This document shows positions 19,789 through 30,211 of a stretch of DNA of 64,000 nt, in pieces. Position 1 is the stretch's first letter. Each line of letters begins with the position of its first letter. Made by a program: the position numbers and the translations under genes. The notes beneath the pieces were generated by a model. The model was not told the DNA's origin. It saw only the letters and a program-made list of their open reading frames with translations, and ran no database searches. Source of the stretch: Brachypterus glaber (taxonomy: Eukaryota; Arthropoda; Insecta; Coleoptera; Kateretidae); contig OY294044.1 in the NCBI GenBank assembly GCA_958510825.1, forward strand, positions 47,456,626 to 47,520,625, written 5' to 3'.

Positions 19789-22700
19789 TTGAGGGCTATG
19801 TGCATAAGGCCTGTATAATAAAAAATAATCCGCTCGAAGATTTGCTAGAAGAGTGCGATTTTGACCATGTCATAAATAATAAAAGATCGCCTATTGTTAA
19901 TATAAGTATGTACCAATTTAATTTTCCTAGCCTAATTGATACCGGGTCCGAGGTGTCATGTATTTCCGGGGACGTGTACAATCAGCTGTCACCATTTCAT
20001 AAAATAATACCCATTTTTCCAGTAACCGGGGTAAAAATCACGGGGGCGTTTCGGTGTAAGCAAAGACGCGTGACGCAACAATGTATGCTAAGTTTTTCCA
20101 TGGGAAATGCGGAGTTCAATTTCGAATTTTTAGTGATTTCGGATTTAATTTACCCAGTTATTGTGGGGTGTGATTTTTTGCGATCGGTGAACGCAAAAAT
20201 TAATCTTGAAGCGAAATGTATTTTGATCCACTCTAATAATAATGACGTCATCGAGGTTCCCGAGTTAAAAACCATACACGAATTTAGCGCGCCAATGGAA
20301 AATTTAAAATTGCGGGTCGTTTCTAAAGCGAACGATGTCATTTTACAACCTAATCAGAATGATACGGATTTTAACCTTGAATTTATTGAAAATATTGAAT
20401 ACCTAAATAAATCAGAAAAAACGGAAGTTATTGAACTCTTCATAAAATATCAACACATGTTTTCAAATATACCGGGTAGGACGAATTTATACGAGCACAA
20501 AATTATTTTAAATAATTACACTCCATTTAAACAAAAACAATACCCTATACCATTCGCACAAAGGGAAATCATAGAAAAAGAAATTAAAAAAATGGAATCT
20601 TGGGGTATCATAGAAAGGGCGGCAAGTCCGTACGTAAATCCTCTTGTGTGTACCGTCAAAAAAGATGGTTCGGTACGCGTTTGCCTAGACGCTAGGCGCC
20701 TTAATAGTGTTATGGAAAAGGAACACGAAAGCCCACAACGCACCGACGAAATTATAAAATCTATATCGGGAAGGCGTTTTAAATCAGTATTGGACTTATC
20801 GGCAGGCTACTGGCAAATTAAATTAAGAAAAGAAGACAGAAAATACACGGCTTTTGTTATTAACAATAAACAATATCAGTTCAAAGTTTTGCCCTTTGGG
20901 ATTTCCACGGCAGTTTCCTCTTTTAGTCGATGCGTTTCTAAAATACTAGGTGCGGAGTGTGAAGAATTTGTTATACCATATCTGGACGATTTACTTATAC
21001 TTTCTAACACTGTACAAGAGCACATTAAACATTTAAATATAGTATTTGGAATATTGGCGAAGGCGGGTCTAACTTTAAAATTTAAAAAATGCCATTTTTT
21101 TAAAGAAACAATTAATTATTTAGGTTACGTCCTTACAAACACAGGGGTAGAGCCTAGTCGGGAGCGTACCGAAACTATCATAAATTTTCCGGTACCAAAA
21201 AACGTTAAAGATCTGCAAGCCTTCCTAGGATTATGCAACTATGATCGCGTTTTCTGCGAGAATTTTTCCCAGCTCTCGGAACCGCTCACCCGTTTATTGC
21301 GAAAAAATAACAAATTTATTTGGTCCGAGGAACAAAAAACGGCTTTTGAAAAGTTAAAAAATAAGTTGGCCACAGCTACTTTAGCGTATCACCCTGTATT
21401 TACTGAAGACATATACGTTCAAACGGACAGTAGTGAGTTTGCCGTTGGGGCTCAAATGTTTCAACGGATTAACGGTCGTAGATGCGTCATAGCGTATGCC
21501 AGCCGGTTACTTCTGGACCGCGAAAGGGGTTATAGTTCCTGCGAAAAGGAAGTTTTAGCAGTTCTTTGGGCCCTACAAAAGTGGCGCACTTTTTTATTGG
21601 GGCGATGCTTCCACGTACTTGTCGATCACAGGGCAATAATTTATATAAATTCGTGTCGGCTATTATCACCGCGTATCTCTCGCTGGGCCCTGGCCCTACA
21701 AGAGTACGATTTTAAAGTACATTATATAAAAGCACAGGATAACGTAATCGCGGATGTACTTTCGCGCTATCCTAACTCAAGATTGCCAACCCCAGACGAC
21801 AAGTGCTTTAAGCTAATGGCCCTAACAGAAGTGTCGGATACTTTCAAAAATAAATTAACCAATCTACCCACCCTACAACAGGAGGATCCTAAACTAAGCA
21901 GGATTAGAAATATGATAGAAACTGATGAAGCAGTCGCGAGACGCTTTACTATTTATAATAATATACTATATTTGCGTAGATCAGAGGGGGAATCATACGT
22001 TTTGTGCCTACCAAAAATGTTAATTCAGGAATGTGTCTCGGAGTACCATTTTGTTTTGGGACATTTTGGTGTGTTCAAGACATGGACTGCCCTCAAACAT
22101 GATTTTTGGTGGCAGAATATGTTTCGTGATGTTAAACGTATCATTAAACACTGTGATCTATGTCAAAAAACTAAAATTTCGATATTGCCGAATCCGCCCT
22201 TAGTTTCTATCATACCGAATAATAAAAACGAAATAATTTCCCTCGACATTTATGGTCCATTACCCCGTTCTAGAGGGGGGGTTACATATTTGTGTGTGGT
22301 TTTAGATATATTTTCCAAATTTATAACGTTATATCCGCTAAAAAACGCGACTACAGCAGCGATATTAAACCGTCTGACCACTCACTATTTTCCTAAAGTA
22401 GGAAAACCCCTAAAAATTCTAACTGACCACGGTAGTCAATTCACGTCAGACGTTTGGACCAACAGCCTCACCGCATTAGATATTAAAGTTATGCGTTGCT
22501 CCGTTCGGCATCCCGCAGCTAACCCCGTTGAGCGGACTATGAGAGAATTATCGCGATTGTTTCGAGTCTTTTGTCAGGATAGACATACCAGGTGGGCTTA
22601 CGAAGTAAATAATTTAGCTAACTTATTGAATTCGGTAACGCACGAATCCACCAACTTTTCGCCGCGAGAGTTACATTTAAATGAACCTCCGTTGTCATTA

Positions 22701-23051
22701 GTCCGAAATTTATTAGAGTTCCCGGACAATCCACCTAACGTAGATTATAATAATAAAATATTCCTGGCCAAAGAAATGCTGCAGGGTAGGGCCGCTCGAC
22801 GCGCGCTGTACCACAATACCCGCCATCCTAAAAATTATGAAATCGATGAACTAGTTCTATTAAAATCTAATCCCGTATCGTCAAAATTATTGACTAGGAC
22901 AAAAAAGTTTTTACTCCTATTTGAGGGACCCTTTAAAATAAAAAAGAAAATTGGTACAAATACTTACATTTTAAAAAATTTAGATTCGGAGGAAGAACGT
23001 GGTATGTTTCATTCTAGCCACCTCAAACAGTTTTACCCAGCACTAACTTAA
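19758..23051 (+). CDS. pol: Pol polyprotein: protease, reverse transcriptase, RNase H, integrase
   Basis: Expressed by -1 frameshift from gag; no ATG opens the frame, and 19785 is a GTG. Residues are numbered here from the codon at 19785 (1088 to the end). Protease: IDTGS, catalytic Asp 52. Reverse transcriptase: about 250-450, with LDLSAGYWQI (Asp 337), LPFGI and YLDD at 399-402 in place of the commoner YVDD/YIDD. RNase H: about 540-660, with TDSS (Asp 548), CEKEVLAV (Glu 589), VDHRAI (Asp 614) and ADVLSRYP (Asp 657). Integrase: zinc finger His 755, His 760, Cys 790, Cys 793; catalytic Asp 821, Asp 881, Glu 916; GPF at 1048-1050 near the end. All catalytic residues are present and there are no internal stops, so the protein should be functional. 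Spacing between the last two integrase acids is one residue short of the common 35. The stop lies 43 bp before the 3' LTR. Confidence 0.95.
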   Translation, partial: RRASQSGRPVIEGYVHKACIIKNNPLEDLLEECDFDHVINNKRSPIVNISMYQFNFPSLIDTGSEVSCISGDVYNQLSPFHKIIPIFPVTGVKITGAFRCKQRRVTQQCMLSFSMGNAEFNFEFLVISDLIYPVIVGCDFLRSVNAKINLEAKCILIHSNNNDVIEVPELKTIHEFSAPMENLKLRVVSKANDVILQPNQNDTDFNLEFIENIEYLNKSEKTEVIELFIKYQHMFSNIPGRTNLYEHKIILNNYTPFKQKQYPIPFAQREIIEKEIKKMESWGIIERAASPYVNPLVCTVKKDGSVRVCLDARRLNSVMEKEHESPQRTDEIIKSISGRRFKSVLDLSAGYWQIKLRKEDRKYTAFVINNKQYQFKVLPFGISTAVSSFSRCVSKILGAECEEFVIPYLDDLLILSNTVQEHIKHLNIVFGILAKAGLTLKFKKCHFFKETINYLGYVLTNTGVEPSRERTETIINFPVPKNVKDLQAFLGLCNYDRVFCENFSQLSEPLTRLLRKNNKFIWSEEQKTAFEKLKNKLATATLAYHPVFTEDIYVQTDSSEFAVGAQMFQRINGRRCVIAYASRLLLDRERGYSSCEKEVLAVLWALQKWRTFLLGRCFHVLVDHRAIIYINSCRLLSPRISRWALALQEYDFKVHYIKAQDNVIADVLSRYPNSRLPTPDDKCFKLMALTEVSDTFKNKLTNLPTLQQEDPKLSRIRNMIETDEAVARRFTIYNNILYLRRSEGESYVLCLPKMLIQECVSEYHFVLGHFGVFKTWTALKHDFWWQNMFRDVKRIIKHCDLCQKTKISILPNPPLVSIIPNNKNEIISLDIYGPLPRSRGGVTYLCVVLDIFSKFITLYPLKNATTAAILNRLTTHYFPKVGKPLKILTDHGSQFTSDVWTNSLTALDIKVMRCSVRHPAANPVERTMRELSRLFRVFCQDRHTRWAYEVNNLANLLNSVTHESTNFSPRELHLNEPPLSLVRNLLEFPDNPPNVDYNNKIFLAKEMLQGRAARRALYHNTRHPKNYEIDELVLLKSNPVSSKLLTRTKKFLLLFEGPFKIKKKIGTNTYILKNLDSEEERGMFHSSHLKQFYPALT

Positions 23052-23079
23052 GTTTTAAAAAAGTAATATTTCGTCAACT

Positions 23080-23094
23080 TAAGTCGGGGGCGGA
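23080..23094 (+). other. Polypurine tract region
   Basis: AAGTCGGGGGCGGA ends directly at the 3' LTR. The G-rich purine run (broken by single pyrimidines) is the expected primer site for plus-strand DNA synthesis. Confidence 0.6.
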
Positions 23095-23443
23095 TGTAAG
23101 GAAATAGTTCATATTTTTTATAAAAATATGATATTGTGCGCGCTCACAGAGGGCAGCGCGATTAAACCGAGGTACCGGGCTTTCAGTCCGTACTACTCAA
23201 CGTACACGTTAAGTTTCAGTAACCTTGCTATAACCTTTGGTGGTAAATAAATTCATTATAAGTGAACTATTGTGCCTGGTATACAGGTAAGTCTACCCCT
23301 TCAGGTTAAACTTGGTAAACGACTGACCCCTATCATTTTTACAGATTACTGTTTCTAAATAAATTACGATTTGTCCTAAATTTACTGGCTTTTCTTCGCT
23401 GCACCCACACACCCTTATCTCGTAAAATTATCGTATTGTTACA
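23095..23443 (+). repeat. 3' LTR
   Basis: 349 bp, no difference from the 5' LTR found on reading. AATAAA at 23246 and 23358 are candidate poly(A) signals. Confidence 0.97.
23287..23344 (+). other. Intron-like segment in 3' LTR
   Basis: Same CAG|GTAAGT to TTTTTACAG segment as in the 5' LTR. If poly(A) addition follows the first AATAAA, this copy would lie beyond the transcript end. Confidence 0.4.
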
Positions 23444-23447
23444 ACGT
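23444..23447. other. Target-site duplication ACGT (right)
   Basis: Second copy of the 4-bp duplication made by the LTR element. Confidence 0.9.
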
Positions 23448-23493
23448 CTTCTGTTTCATAATTCTAGTTGTACAGACCTCTATTGTAGGACAA
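23448..23493. mobile_element. MITE family H, copy 4, outer end of right part
   Basis: CTTCTGTTTCATAATTCTAG followed by TTGTACAGACCTCTATT matches the terminal sequence of the family. With 18130-18160 it makes a continuous family H end once the LTR element is disregarded. Confidence 0.7.
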
Positions 23494-24399
23494 AAGTTCT
23501 TGCATATCTGAAAATCATTTAAGACATTTCTAGTTACTTGTATTTTTGTTTTAGTTCTATTTGTTTTTGCGATAAAGCAATTTAAATATATGTTACCACC
23601 CGTCTAGAAAAGGTATCTGTTTCAGCTTGTTTGTTTCTTGTAAGTCACATATAAATAGAAATTAACGGTCGGTTTAGTCATATAATATAGTCATAATTAG
23701 TTAGGACTTGAGCCAATAAAGAAAAAAAAATAGTTACGATGCATCGAGGTGTCATGTTAAGTAGTCACTTAATAGCTATGAAAGTTTACGACCTATAGAT
23801 ATAAGATACCTACGCTAATGATCATGATGATGTTTTGTTCTAAAACTGTTCAAAATTAACCCCGCCATACCAATATAGTTATTTATGTACCAAGGGTATT
23901 AAGTAGATTTTTATGCCCTGAGGGCGATGAGCTTACAAACCCGAGTGCTTTGCTTTTTCACACATGTGCATATGATATTATGTCGCACGCGTATGAAATA
24001 TAACACTTTCTTACTATCTAAATCGTATGAAATATGTCGTTTTCATAGGTGGTCGTAGGAAAAAACATATACCATTCGTAAATTATTGATTTTTCCTGCG
24101 TAGCTACAGCTATTTATTTTTAGAAATTCTGATCTTATACCTATATGCGTTCTGTGTGTTTAATCTCTCTTAAACTTTAATGATGTTTGACTGAACTGGT
24201 GATTTAATGTGGCTGGTGTTACTCCTCGACTTAAAGCATTAATAAATTAACATACCTATTTCAAAAAAATATCTCTAAAAAAGGTACCGTTTTTACGCAT
24301 GTTGGTATCCCATTAAAACTGTCTTTTTGTTCTGTCCATACTCTTATGACTAGATGAAATTAATTTTGCTTTTTTAGCTAACTCCAACTAGAACTTAAG
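23494..24399. other. Gene-free region with repeat T copy 2
   Basis: No gene. 23596-23624 is one arm of a distant inverted pair (partner at 28991-29019). 23948-24060 repeats the order CTTTTTCACACATGTG, CACGCGTATGAAA, CGTTTTCATAGGTGGTCG of the copy at 12059-12170. Confidence 0.45.
23596..23624 (+). repeat. 29-bp inverted pair, left arm
   Basis: CCACCCGTCTAGAAAAGGTA then TCTGTTTCA. The inverse at 28991-29019 matches at 27 of 29 positions, 5.4 kb away. Confidence 0.6.
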
Positions 24400-24545
24400 T
24401 CTGATTAAGGCATAGTTATCGCTAACGAATCTAAGACGTTCCGTCATTTTTAATGGCCAGAAAAAAAAGATGGCTTCTGACCTGGCCAATAAAAAGGACA
24501 GAATGGCTTAGTTTAGTTAGTGATAATTATGCCTGAACCAGCCTT
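24400..24545. mobile_element. Foldback hairpin MITE, about 145 bp
   Basis: Left arm GGCATAGTTATCGCTAACGA through TTTTTAATGGCCAG; right arm CTGGCCAATAAAAAGGAC through GTGATAATTATGCC. Arms of about 52 bp pair with few mismatches, and pairing continues loosely outward (AGTCTGATTAA against its counterpart). The transcript would be a long hairpin. Confidence 0.65.
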
Positions 24546-25461
24546 TATAAACTCCGAGCAGAATCTATCTGAGTTGACGTTTGTTTTTTGTTGTATGGTT
24601 GGTAGAATAAATTTAATTCCCTAAGGTTGCTATCAAGTTTCAAATTTATTGTCAATACAAACATTATTTTGACGTTTAAATAAAAATCCAAATAATTATT
24701 AAAAAGCAATAAGAAATTACAACAAAATCTTTAAAAAGGAAACTAAATTATCAATCTACAAATGTTTTATAAAAATTAAGCAGTATAATACAGTGCTCAA
24801 TAAGTAGTAAACGATGTGGAAATATTTTTTTGGCGATTTAACATAATACTGTTCATAATTTTATTTAAAAAACATAATTTAAGCTCAGGTAGGATGAAAT
24901 TTTATTTAAATAGCACATTATAAATAAAAAAACTTACTTTTATTATAACTTTTTAAAAACTTTCTATAATTATTTGTAAGACGTAACAGGGCAGTTATTT
25001 TAATCTAAATGTCAAAAATTATCAAAAGCACAATGCGTAAAAAAAATATCACTAAAAGTAATTTTTAATCCACCAGCTTCTTTGATTGATTGATTTGTTA
25101 CTCAGATAATGCGCCGAGTTTATCCATACAAGTTTACATCTGTGTGTAACTAGACTGTTGTAATTTGAATTTTTAACAGTGTAAATAAATGAACACTAAT
25201 GTTTTTTTTTTCGCTAAAATGTCAAAAAAGTTTTACACAACAATAGTTTTGACTCATTACTTTTTTGCGTGCATGAACAATTCAATTATTGACCCTACGG
25301 TTATGGTCTGTCTAGAAAATGCCGTGCTGTCACTGACAGAATATCAAATTTAATAAATTTAATATAGTAAATGTGTATCTACACCGATAAAACAGTTTTT
25401 TCACTACTATCTTTAGAACATACCATTATTTAATATAAATAGTTCTTTTCCCAAAATTAGT
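24546..25461. other. Gene-free region
   Basis: A/T-rich; nothing recognised. Confidence 0.4.
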
Positions 25462-25977
25462 TAAGTTACGCTTGTCTCGGGTTAGGGGAAAGTTAAATAA
25501 AAAACAGTATTAGATCAGCTTAAAAAAGTTTTTAATATTTCAAGTAAATATAGATTTTTTGATGACTCAGAATTAGCTTTGTTGATTAATATTAAAGATT
25601 GATGGTGTTTGTATTATATAGTTTTTTACGTTTTTGTTTTGCTGTTTTTGTGTTTTATAGTTAGATATACTTACCAAATAATAAACAATACTTCTTATTA
25701 CTATACAGTATGTTTATAATTTATAATATTAGAGTTTTTTGCTCTTTCTCTGATTTTCAATAATTCATGTACAACATTTGTGTTTTGTGTTTATTAGCTT
25801 TTAAATTATTATTTAACTTTTTGTTTTTTCCTTTTTTTCTTAATGTTTCTTTGCTTTCTAAAATGTACCATTTATATTCTAGCTCTGAAGAAGGGTAAAT
25901 ATATGCCCGAAACCGGTAAGCTGATCTAATACTGTTTTTTATTTAACTTTCCCCTAACCCGAGACAAGCGTAACTTA
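25462..25977. mobile_element. Element with perfect 61-bp inverted ends, 516 bp
   Basis: 25462-25522 and 25917-25977 are exact inverses (outer end TAAGTTACGCTTGTCTCGGG). No coding capacity. Just inside the right arm lies the CTGAAGA-stem-GAAA motif (25885-25914). No target duplication is obvious. Perfect arms suggest recent movement or gene conversion. Confidence 0.75.
25885..25914 (+). other. CTGAAGA-stem-GAAA hairpin motif, locus C
   Basis: CTGAAGA, A, GGGT, loop, GCCC, GAAACC. Arms GGGT/GCCC pair (one G-T). Same layout as loci A, B and D but with different stem bases. Confidence 0.45.
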
Positions 25978-26781
25978 TACCATTATTTATTATGTTTTTA
26001 GACTGTGAAATCAATTTTCTTCACCTATAGCAATAATAATTTTTTCTCTCCTAGTAGGAGTAAATTTTATAAACAATTGATGTGTGTCACTTTAGATGTT
26101 TTAGTTCTTTGTGCAATTTTTACTAATGAAACCCAAGAAAATGGCTTTAAATAACTTTTTATTTATTAAATATAATTAATTATAATTATTGTCAATTAAT
26201 ACAATCAATAATTAGCTAAATATTATGAAAACAATAAAAAAAACTAAGTTTTTAAACATCAGTTGAAAGTAACTCTTTGAGCAAATGTCATTGACCAAGG
26301 CTACTTGATTTTTATGAAAATTTCAAGAAATATAATTTCTGTTCATAATTTATTTCATTGTTTGAATAAAAATAGTTAAATAGTGTTAGTAGTGAAAAAA
26401 CTAATATATAAACTACGGTAGAGAAGACTATTATAGCCTCGCACTCTTAAATCCTACAAATGTCACTCTTAAATCCCATAAATATTTATGTTTATATGTA
26501 ACACCGTGGGGCCAACAGCTTTTGACAAAATTGCAGTTAAAGAGATAATTTCAAGTTTAGAGAATCAAAAATAGGAACAGATATATTCGCCGATAAATAT
26601 TTTAAGGGATTGCAACCCAGTCGTCTGTCAGTGTTTCGTCTAGTGTATAACTAGCTGGACAGAATTATTTTATTTTTTTTAATTGCATAGAATTGTATAT
26701 TATGCAATAACAAGGGCAGAGAGAACAAAACATTATTTTCATAAAAAAAAAGATTTTATTTTTTACAATGAAATAATACAA
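25978..26781. other. Gene-free region with foldback family debris
   Basis: 26495-26575 (TATGTAACACCGTGGGGCC, AAAGAGATAATTTCA) matches 48015-48095. Otherwise A/T-rich sequence without a gene. Confidence 0.4.
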
Positions 26782-27601
26782 GGTTTTATTAAAAATTTCA
26801 CCTCCATCCAAAACTGATGTCAATTCTTGCTAAGGGATCGAATACGAGTAGAATAAACCAAAAATTAAAAAAATCGTAGGAAGAAATTTTGAGTAATATC
26901 GATAAACGTCTGTTTTTGGATACTTTACAGCTGTTAAATTATTCTCTTGCCTTTTGAAGTACTTAAAATTAATTAAAACCCCTTGTATGTCATACTACTG
27001 GAAAGCTATTAAAATGAGCTTTCTTTTGATATATAACATAATAACAAAGAGCAACGCGGGTTGCCTACTCTAGACCTTTTAATAAGTTTTCATAAAAAAA
27101 TAGTTATATTGCAAAACTTAACAGGTTGTTTTAAAAACAGAAATACTAAATTAAGAGGAGATTCTACACCAAAAAATGTAAAAAAAAGTTCCTATAAAGA
27201 TTTGTCTGTAGATGTGTCCTAGGGAGTTACGGCCCTCCGAAGTGTCCGTCCGTCCGTAGGGTTTTTATTAATTATCTCTGAAACCCTATAAACTACACCA
27301 ACGACATTTTGTACATACCCTTATATAATAAAGGCAATCATCCTATGTAATTTTGATTTTATAATTTTAACCAGAGGCGTGCAAAATAGGGGACGCTTTT
27401 GCCACAAACTTTTTTTATTGCTTTTTTTGAAATTTTTCCAAAAGTCCAATTAAATATGTTTCCTTACTTTAAAACACATAAGAAAGGTAAAAAAAAATTC
27501 TTCCTACGATTTTTTTAATTTTTGGTTTATTCTACTCGTATTCGATCCCTTAACAAGAATTGACATCAGTTTTGGATGGAGGTGAAATTTTTAATAAAAC
27601 C
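26782..27601. mobile_element. Element with about 110-bp inverted ends, 820 bp
   Basis: Left arm starts GGTTTTATTAAAAATTTCAC and runs to the TCGTAGGAAGAA block; the right arm is its inverse with about one difference. The interior carries GGGAGTTACGGCCCTCCGAA and AACCAGAGGCGTGCAAAAT, blocks shared with foldback family F, so the two families are related. No target duplication was found. Confidence 0.75.
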
Positions 27602-28988
27602 GGTTTTGGACCCGCCGTGAAGGATAAGACAATAAAGTAAACGTAAAAGTGCAATATCGAATGAAAATTAACAAAATTAAAACAAAATAATAAATCTTGA
27701 TATACTATATAAATTATTAGTCCTAAAACATAACAATTAAAACTAAAAATCATCCGATGATGACTCGTCATCATAATCAATTTCCGAAGAATCGGTGACG
27801 ACTTGTTCTAAAAAAAAAACACATAATTTTAGTTGCGGGCACTTTCGGGCCAAAATGATTACTGGTAATTAAACGTGAATATAGGGCATTACATAGAAAA
27901 AAAAGCCTAAAGGCAGGTCTAGATCAAGAGTTGTGGTCTTTGAAAATTAGAGATTAAAGAAATTTTCAAAAAAAAAATCAACAGTATTTTCAGTTACATA
28001 TTTTAAGAACAACTACCCAACAAAAACTGTATTTTTTTACATAAATATAATAAACATACCTTAAATAAAAGATTCCATCACTACAACACTTTGCACTTTA
28101 ACTAAAAATTTTGAGAGATGTTATCGAAACTGTGGCAAAATTGCAACTGTTACGAAATTGACCGCAACGCTTTGCTTATCACTTACCTTTAATCCAGGCT
28201 ACCTAATTAGGGAATAATCCTGTGACCTTTATTTCTTGGATATGGTACCTGGGAGGGGATGTTTACTACCTGGTACCGTTAGTTTGTTAGTTTGTCTTCT
28301 AGACGAAACACAGTGCGACTGTACGTTGAATTAATTTAACTGTTACCAAAAAATTACTCTTTTCTATCTTCAGTATACCTACATAATATGTAGTATATAT
28401 ATTAAATAAAAAAACTTGAAAGTTCGTTGGTGGCTTTTCGTGTATTTTACAATTAAAATGATTATATTTAATGGCTAGTTTTGTGTATAAACAGAGAGTT
28501 TTGAGTTATGTTGGGAAAAGTTTACCGCAGAATACGACAAGTAGAAAAGGGCAAAAAAATGTTCCGAATATGCGATGTCCTACAAAGTTGAATTAAAACC
28601 AAGTGGGCTTAAAGGACCTCGAACATTTCTTCAGCAATGAATTATCATGGGAATAATTGTGTTTTTTCCGGTATGTTGTTAAAATGTTAACAGTGATACT
28701 ATTACTATCTGAGATAACAGATACACACGGAACCTATCACTGAGAGAGAGAGAATGAGAGGGAAATATTTTAAAAGATAAATTTTCCTTTGTCTTATTAA
28801 ATGGCAATTTGTAATAATTGGTTTACAATAATTGAATTATTCTAGGCTAGATATCTACAAATGGCTTTTCCATGTTGTGAGATAATTTAAAGAAGTTAAC
28901 TTGAATGGACTGAAACTGCCCTTTTGCACATTTTTTTACAATAAGTAACTTAGTTTTGATCAGCGAACCAAGGACATCATATTAAAAA
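27602..28988. other. Region with possible acidic terminal exon on minus strand
   Basis: On the minus strand a T-run and AG acceptor at 27808-27809 are followed by a short frame reading QVVTDSSEIDYDDESSSDDF and a stop at 27743-27745. Splice-donor-like sequences on the same strand lie near 28060 and 28185, but I cannot link them into a gene. The rest shows nothing. Confidence 0.2.
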
Positions 28989-28990
28989 TG

Positions 28991-29019
28991 TGAAACGGGT
29001 ACCTTTTCTAGACGGGTGG
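28991..29019 (-). repeat. 29-bp inverted pair, right arm
   Basis: TGAAACGGGTACCTTTTCTA then GACGGGTGG; partner at 23596-23624. Confidence 0.6.
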
Positions 29020-29384
29020 AAAAATGAGGAAGTTTCTAAAATAATTCACTTTTCCTGTATTTTTGGACCATATCCTTTTTTTTTCTTTTTAGCTTTATCG
29101 GATTGTTTTTCTGGCCGCACCGTTATCAGAAATTTATTAAAAGAAAAATTAATTGAAATTAACTTTACCTATGACTGAAATTTTACTAGTGTCAAAATGT
29201 AACATATAATTAAAATTGTAAAAATATATCAAAATTTATTAAAATACCTATATCTCAGAAAATAATAGTCCTACGTTAAAAATTATCAAATATTTTTTTG
29301 TAGGGAAATACATTATTATAATTTATGCAAAAAAATTTTCCTACTATAAATAATAAGTGAGATATCGATAAAAATTATAGTTTT
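29020..29384. other. Gene-free region
   Basis: A/T-rich; no gene or repeat end recognised. Confidence 0.4.
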
Positions 29385-29535
29385 TGTCCATTTTTCACCC
29401 CCTGCGCTACGCTAATGTTAACTATATTATATATAAAAAAGGTCATGAAGCGTTTGGTGAAAGAATTTTTCAAATCGGACATTCCGTTCAAAAGTTATAA
29501 GGTTTACATACAGACCGACAGACAGGCAGACAGAC
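29385..29535. repeat. GACA-tailed repeat, copy
   Basis: CCCCCTGCGCTACGC-type C-rich start, GTTCAAAAGTTATAAGG, then ACCGACAGACAGGCAGACAG. A worn member of the set with shared block order. Confidence 0.45.
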
Positions 29536-30050
29536 AGACATTTTTTTAACACCCTTTTTTTCACATTTTCTTGACGTTTCACGACATTCCCAAGCCGTAT
29601 ATTCAAAACAATTGATTTTTCATTTGTTTCCACGCGTAAAATTACAGCGAAGTCCGCGGCTTCCTTTATGGTAAGATTGTCTTGATAGATTTAACTAAAA
29701 ACTTACTCTAATGGTTGTAAAGTGCCAGAAAAAGTTACCGTCATTTGCAGTCTTACGAATTTAATATATTTTTAAAAGAAAGCTTTTAAAAAGTGTAACA
29801 AATAAAGAAAGGAGAATTATTGTTGTAATATATTGTCGAGAGAATTGTAACATAAAATTCCAATAATAGTTTGAAGTCTTTGATTGTCTCTAACAGAAAC
29901 ACTTAAAGTTGACTTTAAGAATATTATCAAATAATCTTAGAGCTTTTAAACAACTGTTATTATAGTTTTAGAGAAAAAAGTTCGCTACGAAGTTCAGCTT
30001 TTATTATAAAGATCATACAAGCTTCTTCTTCTTCTTCTTTTTTTTTGCTT
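29536..30050. other. Gene-free region
   Basis: TTC/TTT simple repeat at 30023-30047; otherwise nothing recognised. Confidence 0.4.
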
Positions 30051-30211
30051 GGGGAACGTTCAAGTATTACGTAACACTCCTAGGGGGGGTGGGGGTCATT
30101 TTGGAGTGTTACGCCCATGTTAATGGTATAGTAAAATAGCGTTACAGAAGAGGGGGGTGAGGGTCCAAAATGATGAAAATTTGCGTTACGTATTACTTGA
30201 ACTATCCCTTG
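30051..30211. mobile_element. MITE with TTCAAGTATTACGTAAC ends, about 160 bp
   Basis: GTTCAAGTATTACGTAACAC on the left; GCGTTACGTATTACTTGAAC on the right is its inverse with few changes. The G-run (TAGGGGGGGTGGGGG) and GAGGGGGGTGAGGG stand near the two ends on the same strand. No coding capacity. Confidence 0.65.

Larger units (their letters stand above)
18165..23443 (+). mobile_element. Complete Ty3/Gypsy LTR retrotransposon, 5279 bp
   Basis: Two 349-bp LTRs beginning TGTAAGG and ending GTTACA bracket a primer-site-like TGG start, gag, pol and a purine tract. The two LTRs look identical on a full read-through and both long ORFs are open, so the insertion is recent and may be active or very recently active. 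Domain order protease, reverse transcriptase, RNase H, integrase places it in Ty3/Gypsy rather than Copia. Only 43 bp separate the pol stop from the 3' LTR, so there is no envelope gene. A 4-bp target duplication fits the family. The insertion lies within a family H MITE copy. Confidence 0.97.

Noticed and set aside
23051..23095. Possible envelope gene after pol
   Set aside because: Only 43 bp lie between the pol stop and the 3' LTR.
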